A DNA stretch of 64,000 nt from Polytrichum commune (taxonomy: Eukaryota > Streptophyta > Polytrichopsida > Polytrichales > Polytrichaceae), in contig OX485804.1 in NCBI GenBank assembly GCA_950295325.1, positions 3,784,001-3,848,000 on the forward strand, in the 5' to 3' direction. Positions 60,690 through 64,000 of the stretch are shown here, one piece after another (within the stretch, counting starts at the first letter, position 1; each line of letters begins with the position of its first letter). The position numbers were made by a program, and so were the translations under genes. Below the pieces are notes generated by a model. That model saw only the letters and a list, made by a program, of their open reading frames with translations, searched no databases and was not told the DNA's origin.

Positions 60690-61545
60690 GAGGGTGACGT
60701 GGAAGAAAGAAAGCCCAAATGTGGGTGTGAATATGAGAGAAGAGAAATGGGTGTGAGTATGAGTGAAGAGGAAGTGAATGATGTGGATGTTTAGTGTTCA
60801 AACTTGTGCTTAAGTATGTTTTGGGGAGGGGTGGAGAGGGGTGCTAAAGTTACTTGTCTTGCTGGGCTCATTAGTTACTGACAGCTGGGGTGAGATTTTT
60901 AAAGGACCTAGTGGCGGAGGGCGGCGAAGCCTGCAACCCCGGGGCTGGGGCGGAGGTCCGCTTCGCCGCCCTCCCCGGCGGAGGGCGGAGGGGTCTGTTC
61001 CAGCCAGATGAGATTCATCCGGCCCGCCAAGCGGAGCGGCGTAGAATGGCTCATGTGCACGGGCCTAGTGAGTCCATATGTGCGGGGACAGATCTGGAGC
61101 AGCTGCGATCTAGCTAGGTGTAAGCGAGGACCACGGGTAAGTTACTCTGGGCAGTGTGAGCAGGGACTTAAGCAACATGGAGTGATGCGACGCAGTGAGG
61201 AGTGAGGTGAGCCAATCTGTGCGGATAAACTGCGTGGAAGAGCAGGAAGTGAGATGGTGAGGAGGAGACGGAGAACATATACAGGAGAGCTCTGCAGGAG
61301 TGGCAGAGGGAGGGCATACCCTAAAGAGACCCAACTATCTCTGTCCGGCGTGACATGCGCATGTGGGGCCCACTACTGCATCTGCCCTCCGAAAATGTTT
61401 GCTTCATTGCCCATGCGGTCCGGTCAAGGCTGCCCAAAGCTCTTTGCCCAACATCTCTTCTCAAACACCTCTCTTCTTTGATGCCCCCCATTTCAAAAAA
61501 TAACAATTGCAATTTAACAATATTTCTTTAATACCATGGTGTTGT
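60690..61545. repeat. GC-rich repeat region, no gene
   Basis: 60890-61330 is GC-rich and related to 54250-55480, 25550-25600 and 43850-43890 through shared words such as CAGCTGCGATCTAGCTAGG and GCGAGGACCACGGGT. Short frames here have no domain. Confidence 0.4.
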
Positions 61546-61593
61546 CTTTCTGCAATTGTCCTTCACTGCGATTGTCCTTCACCACCGCGATTG

Positions 61594-61828
61594 CAGGGTT
61601 GTCTATTGTGTCGTGACGGAGGCTAATCTCGGCATAATGTCGTGCCGTCACGACATTATGCCGGATGTTGTCTTTATCCTGACGGACTTGAATTTTGTGT
61701 GTAATTACATTACCTCATTTCGGACACGTAGGATGTAAGATGTCCACGTGTGATGACATGTCAGCAAGGTAGAGGTAAAGTGGGGGGGAAATTACTAGCG
61801 CTCGTCCGCCCCCGTTCCCAACCCCTGT

Positions 61829-61867
<39 letters not shown>

Positions 61868-62191
61868 CATGTTCCCGACCCCGTCCGCCCCGTTCCCGCC
61901 CCCGTCCGCCCCACACCCTCCTTAGTCATATTTTACTACTTTGATTTTAACAGAATGATAAACATAATGGCAAAATGGTTTACCTGGCGCTAGGCATATC
62001 CACGTCCACGTCGGCCTTTTCTGCCACATAGGACGCCACCTTGGCAAGAAGGTAAGTATTTTACCCACCCTACTAGCTTCCCCCTAGGTTGACCCTACGT
62101 AGACCCTATTGTGTCGTGACGGAGGGGTCCGTCACGACACGACACGTCATGACGGCACGACACCGTCATGACGTCGGGATAGACAACCTTG
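61594..62191 (-). mobile_element. hairpin-ended hAT-like non-autonomous element, copy 2
   Basis: Same family as 27689-28353, in opposite orientation. Ends CAGGGTTGTCTAT and ATAGACAACCTTG; a perfect 8-bp target duplication CGCGATTG flanks it (61586-61593 and 62192-62199). CGGCATAATGTCGTG (61630-61644) pairs with 61649-61663 over a 4-nt loop. TGTCGTGACGGA (62112-62123) pairs with 62128-62139 over a GGGG loop. Confidence 0.96.
61830..61865 (+). repeat. A36 homopolymer in the element core
   Basis: 36 consecutive A inside the C-rich core of copy 2; copy 1 has no such run. Homopolymer length may be affected by sequencing. Confidence 0.9.
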
Positions 62192-62421
62192 CGCGATTGT
62201 CCTTCATTGCGATTGTCCTTCATGGCTTAGTTTTGTCCTTCATGCCTATTGTCCTTCACCATGATTTTCGGATTTGATCTGATCGGGTCTCTTTAGCGTC
62301 CCGCTCTCTCTTGTGTCTCTTATAGCAAAACCCGTTGGACCATGTCAGTGCATTTATTAGGCCTTGAATAGTTTATTATGGGGACCACAACCACCAATGG
62401 TCCCTCTCCCACTTTTCCTTA

Positions 62422-63877
62422 GGGCCGCTTTACACTACGGTGGAGAAGTCCTCCGGTCAAGAATTCTAGGGGAATTCTAAAATTTGATTGGCCAAGAGTG
62501 ACACTCTTGTCCGGTGGTGGTTTACACTACGGCCAAGAGTCCTTTGGTGGAGAACTTTGTACATGGATGAAATAATGACATGGTTGGCAACGTGGCAACA
62601 CTTTTTCCAAGCGGAGTTCTCCGGAGGTCAAGTTTCTTGGGCAACCTCAAAGCCTTGGACAACAAACTTGGCCTCCGGAGAACTCCAACTTTAATAAAAG
62701 AAATCTTTCGGGAGGTGCACTCCATTGTCAAGTTGAACACCACGTGCGATAAATAAAATCTACTTTCTACATAAAGCTTCACCAAAATGGGTCAAAATTT
62801 TATCAATTGTTTTTCATGAGTAGATATACACGGTATCTATTACATAGTAAAAAATAATAACCAAATTTGATGATTTTTTTTTATAAATTTTATAAAACAT
62901 ACCGTTTCTAACTAGAATGACGCAAAATTGAACTAAAACAATTACTACAAAAATTAAGATGCTCACAAATTTCAAAAAAATATAAAAAAGATATTATCAA
63001 AGGTTATGCATATGTAGAAAAATATCATAATTTTCAAAATTATATATGGCATATAATAAAGGGTAGCAAACTTTTATCACACGTGGTTAAGAAATGTAAG
63101 GGGGTGTGATCGCCCCAAGAGAAATATTTGCACTATTTTTCTCCCTCTTTAGCATGACATTTTTGGGAAATACAAAAAAGTCGTATTATCGAGGTGTCAT
63201 CTTCTAATTACTATGACAAATTACATAAAGTTGTCATACTATTGAGGAAATACAAAAACATAAGTAATATGCGCTTAAAAATATATAAAACAAGTTTAAG
63301 CAATATAGATGGTATGAAATAATAACTTATAACTCCAAATAACTACAAATATTCTCATGAACTCTTAAAATAAGAGTCCAAAGATCTTTGGTGTTGCCTA
63401 CCCAAGTTAGCAGCTATCATCTTATCTAAATTCCCATCTAAGTTTTGGGAACTAATAATTTCATTAACACCAAAGATAATGTTACCTACTTATTTACCTT
63501 AATTTGGATGTATTATAAAGGTGGAACATTTTCAAATAAATTATTGTCATGAAAGAAGTTCTAAAACATTGCTATATACATTTTTTTTATCAATATAATT
63601 TTTTTAAATATCAATACAATGGTCATTGAGGGGGTAAGGTTTCTACTATGGCCGACTTTGACCGTTTTGTGAAGTAGTCCGGTGGACTTCTCCTCTTGGT
63701 GAAGTTGTCCAATACACTTCTCCTCTAGGTGGTTACACTATGGCCGGTGAAGACTTCTTAAGGCATTATTTTATTGTCTTTTCATCTTCTCCGGCATACC
63801 ATCCCTCAAACAACCATGTCTTGGGCGAAAGTTCTTGACCGACCGGTGCACTTCTCCACCGTAATGTAAAGCGGCCC
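62422..63877. mobile_element. PIF/Tourist-like non-autonomous element, 1.46 kb
   Basis: Left end GGGCCGCTTTACACTACGG and right end reverse complement GGGCCGCTTTACATTACGG form an inverted repeat that continues through TGGAGAAGT. TTA flanks both sides (62419-62421 and 63878-63880), the PIF/Harbinger target duplication. Near-terminal words recur inside (GGTTTACACTACGGCC at about 62518; a related GGTTACACTATGGCC near 63729). The centre is AT-rich and non-coding. A PIF/Harbinger transposase would be needed in trans. Confidence 0.93.
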
Positions 63878-64000
63878 TTACATTAGGCACAATATTCCCC
63901 AAAACCTAGTGAGTAGTACAAGAATCAAATTGAGAGAGATCCCATTCTAAGAACTTCTTAAATTAAATTTTGAATGAAGCAATTATTCCCTAATCCAAGG

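Larger units (their letters stand above)
61550..62262 (+). repeat. minisatellite (GCGATTGTCCTTCA units) interrupted by a hAT-like element
   Basis: Units with the core ATTGTCCTTCA occur at about 61553, 61568, 62194, 62210 and 62240, with decayed versions between. The hAT-like element at 61594-62191 lies inside the array. Confidence 0.75.

Overview
The window is nuclear DNA of a land plant, and nearly all of it is mobile elements and their remains. The plant assignment rests on a CACTA element carrying a Tnp2 transposase with DUF4218 and DUF4216 parts, PIF/Harbinger transposases with Myb/SANT partner genes, plant-type hAT, Copia and gypsy pieces, GT-AG introns, and the last exons of a plant-type adenosine kinase. 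I cannot name the species. A retrotransposon with two endonuclease domains, a type I recall mainly from green algae and early-diverging plants, hints at a non-flowering lineage; that is only a hint.

Layout. 1-2260: decayed Copia pol. 2300-3050: decayed gypsy remnant on the minus strand. 3.1-5.5 kb: no supported gene, one (AG)n microsatellite. 5560-25510: segmental duplication copy A, with the 3' exons of adenosine kinase (+) facing an unrecognised multi-exon gene (-). An 11.7-kb CACTA element (7100-18805) sits in the last kinase intron, flanked by a 3-bp target duplication. 26.1-29.65 kb: decayed PIF/Harbinger transposase (-) and Myb/SANT gene (+), with a hAT-like non-autonomous element between them. 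29.7-42.3 kb: a very large non-LTR retrotransposon with ORF1, then an ORF2 carrying a 2A motif, APE endonuclease, RT, RNase H, CCHC finger and restriction-like endonuclease (RLE). 42.2-42.83 kb: a run of hairpins with compensatory stem changes. 45232-54247: duplication copy B, with the same two genes, no CACTA, but a 5'-truncated relative of the retrotransposon inserted at the acceptor of a kinase exon. 54.2-64 kb: a second PIF/Harbinger transposase and a second Myb/SANT gene split by a hAT-like element, a second copy of the hairpin-ended hAT element, and a PIF-type TTA-flanked element.

Copies A and B act as empty-site controls for each other. The CACTA and the truncated retrotransposon are each present in one copy and absent from the other, with clean target-site duplications, so both inserted after the duplication. 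By splice-site and phase reconstruction the CACTA element appears to keep a complete TNPA-like gene and a largely open TNPD gene, so it may be autonomous or recently so. The long retrotransposon is dead (several frameshifts in ORF2), but its architecture can be read from end to end.

The most unusual items are the dual-endonuclease, 2A-bearing retrotransposon with its G-poor coding strand and a possible leader intron, and the covarying hairpin array just downstream. No rRNA, tRNA or CRISPR feature was seen.
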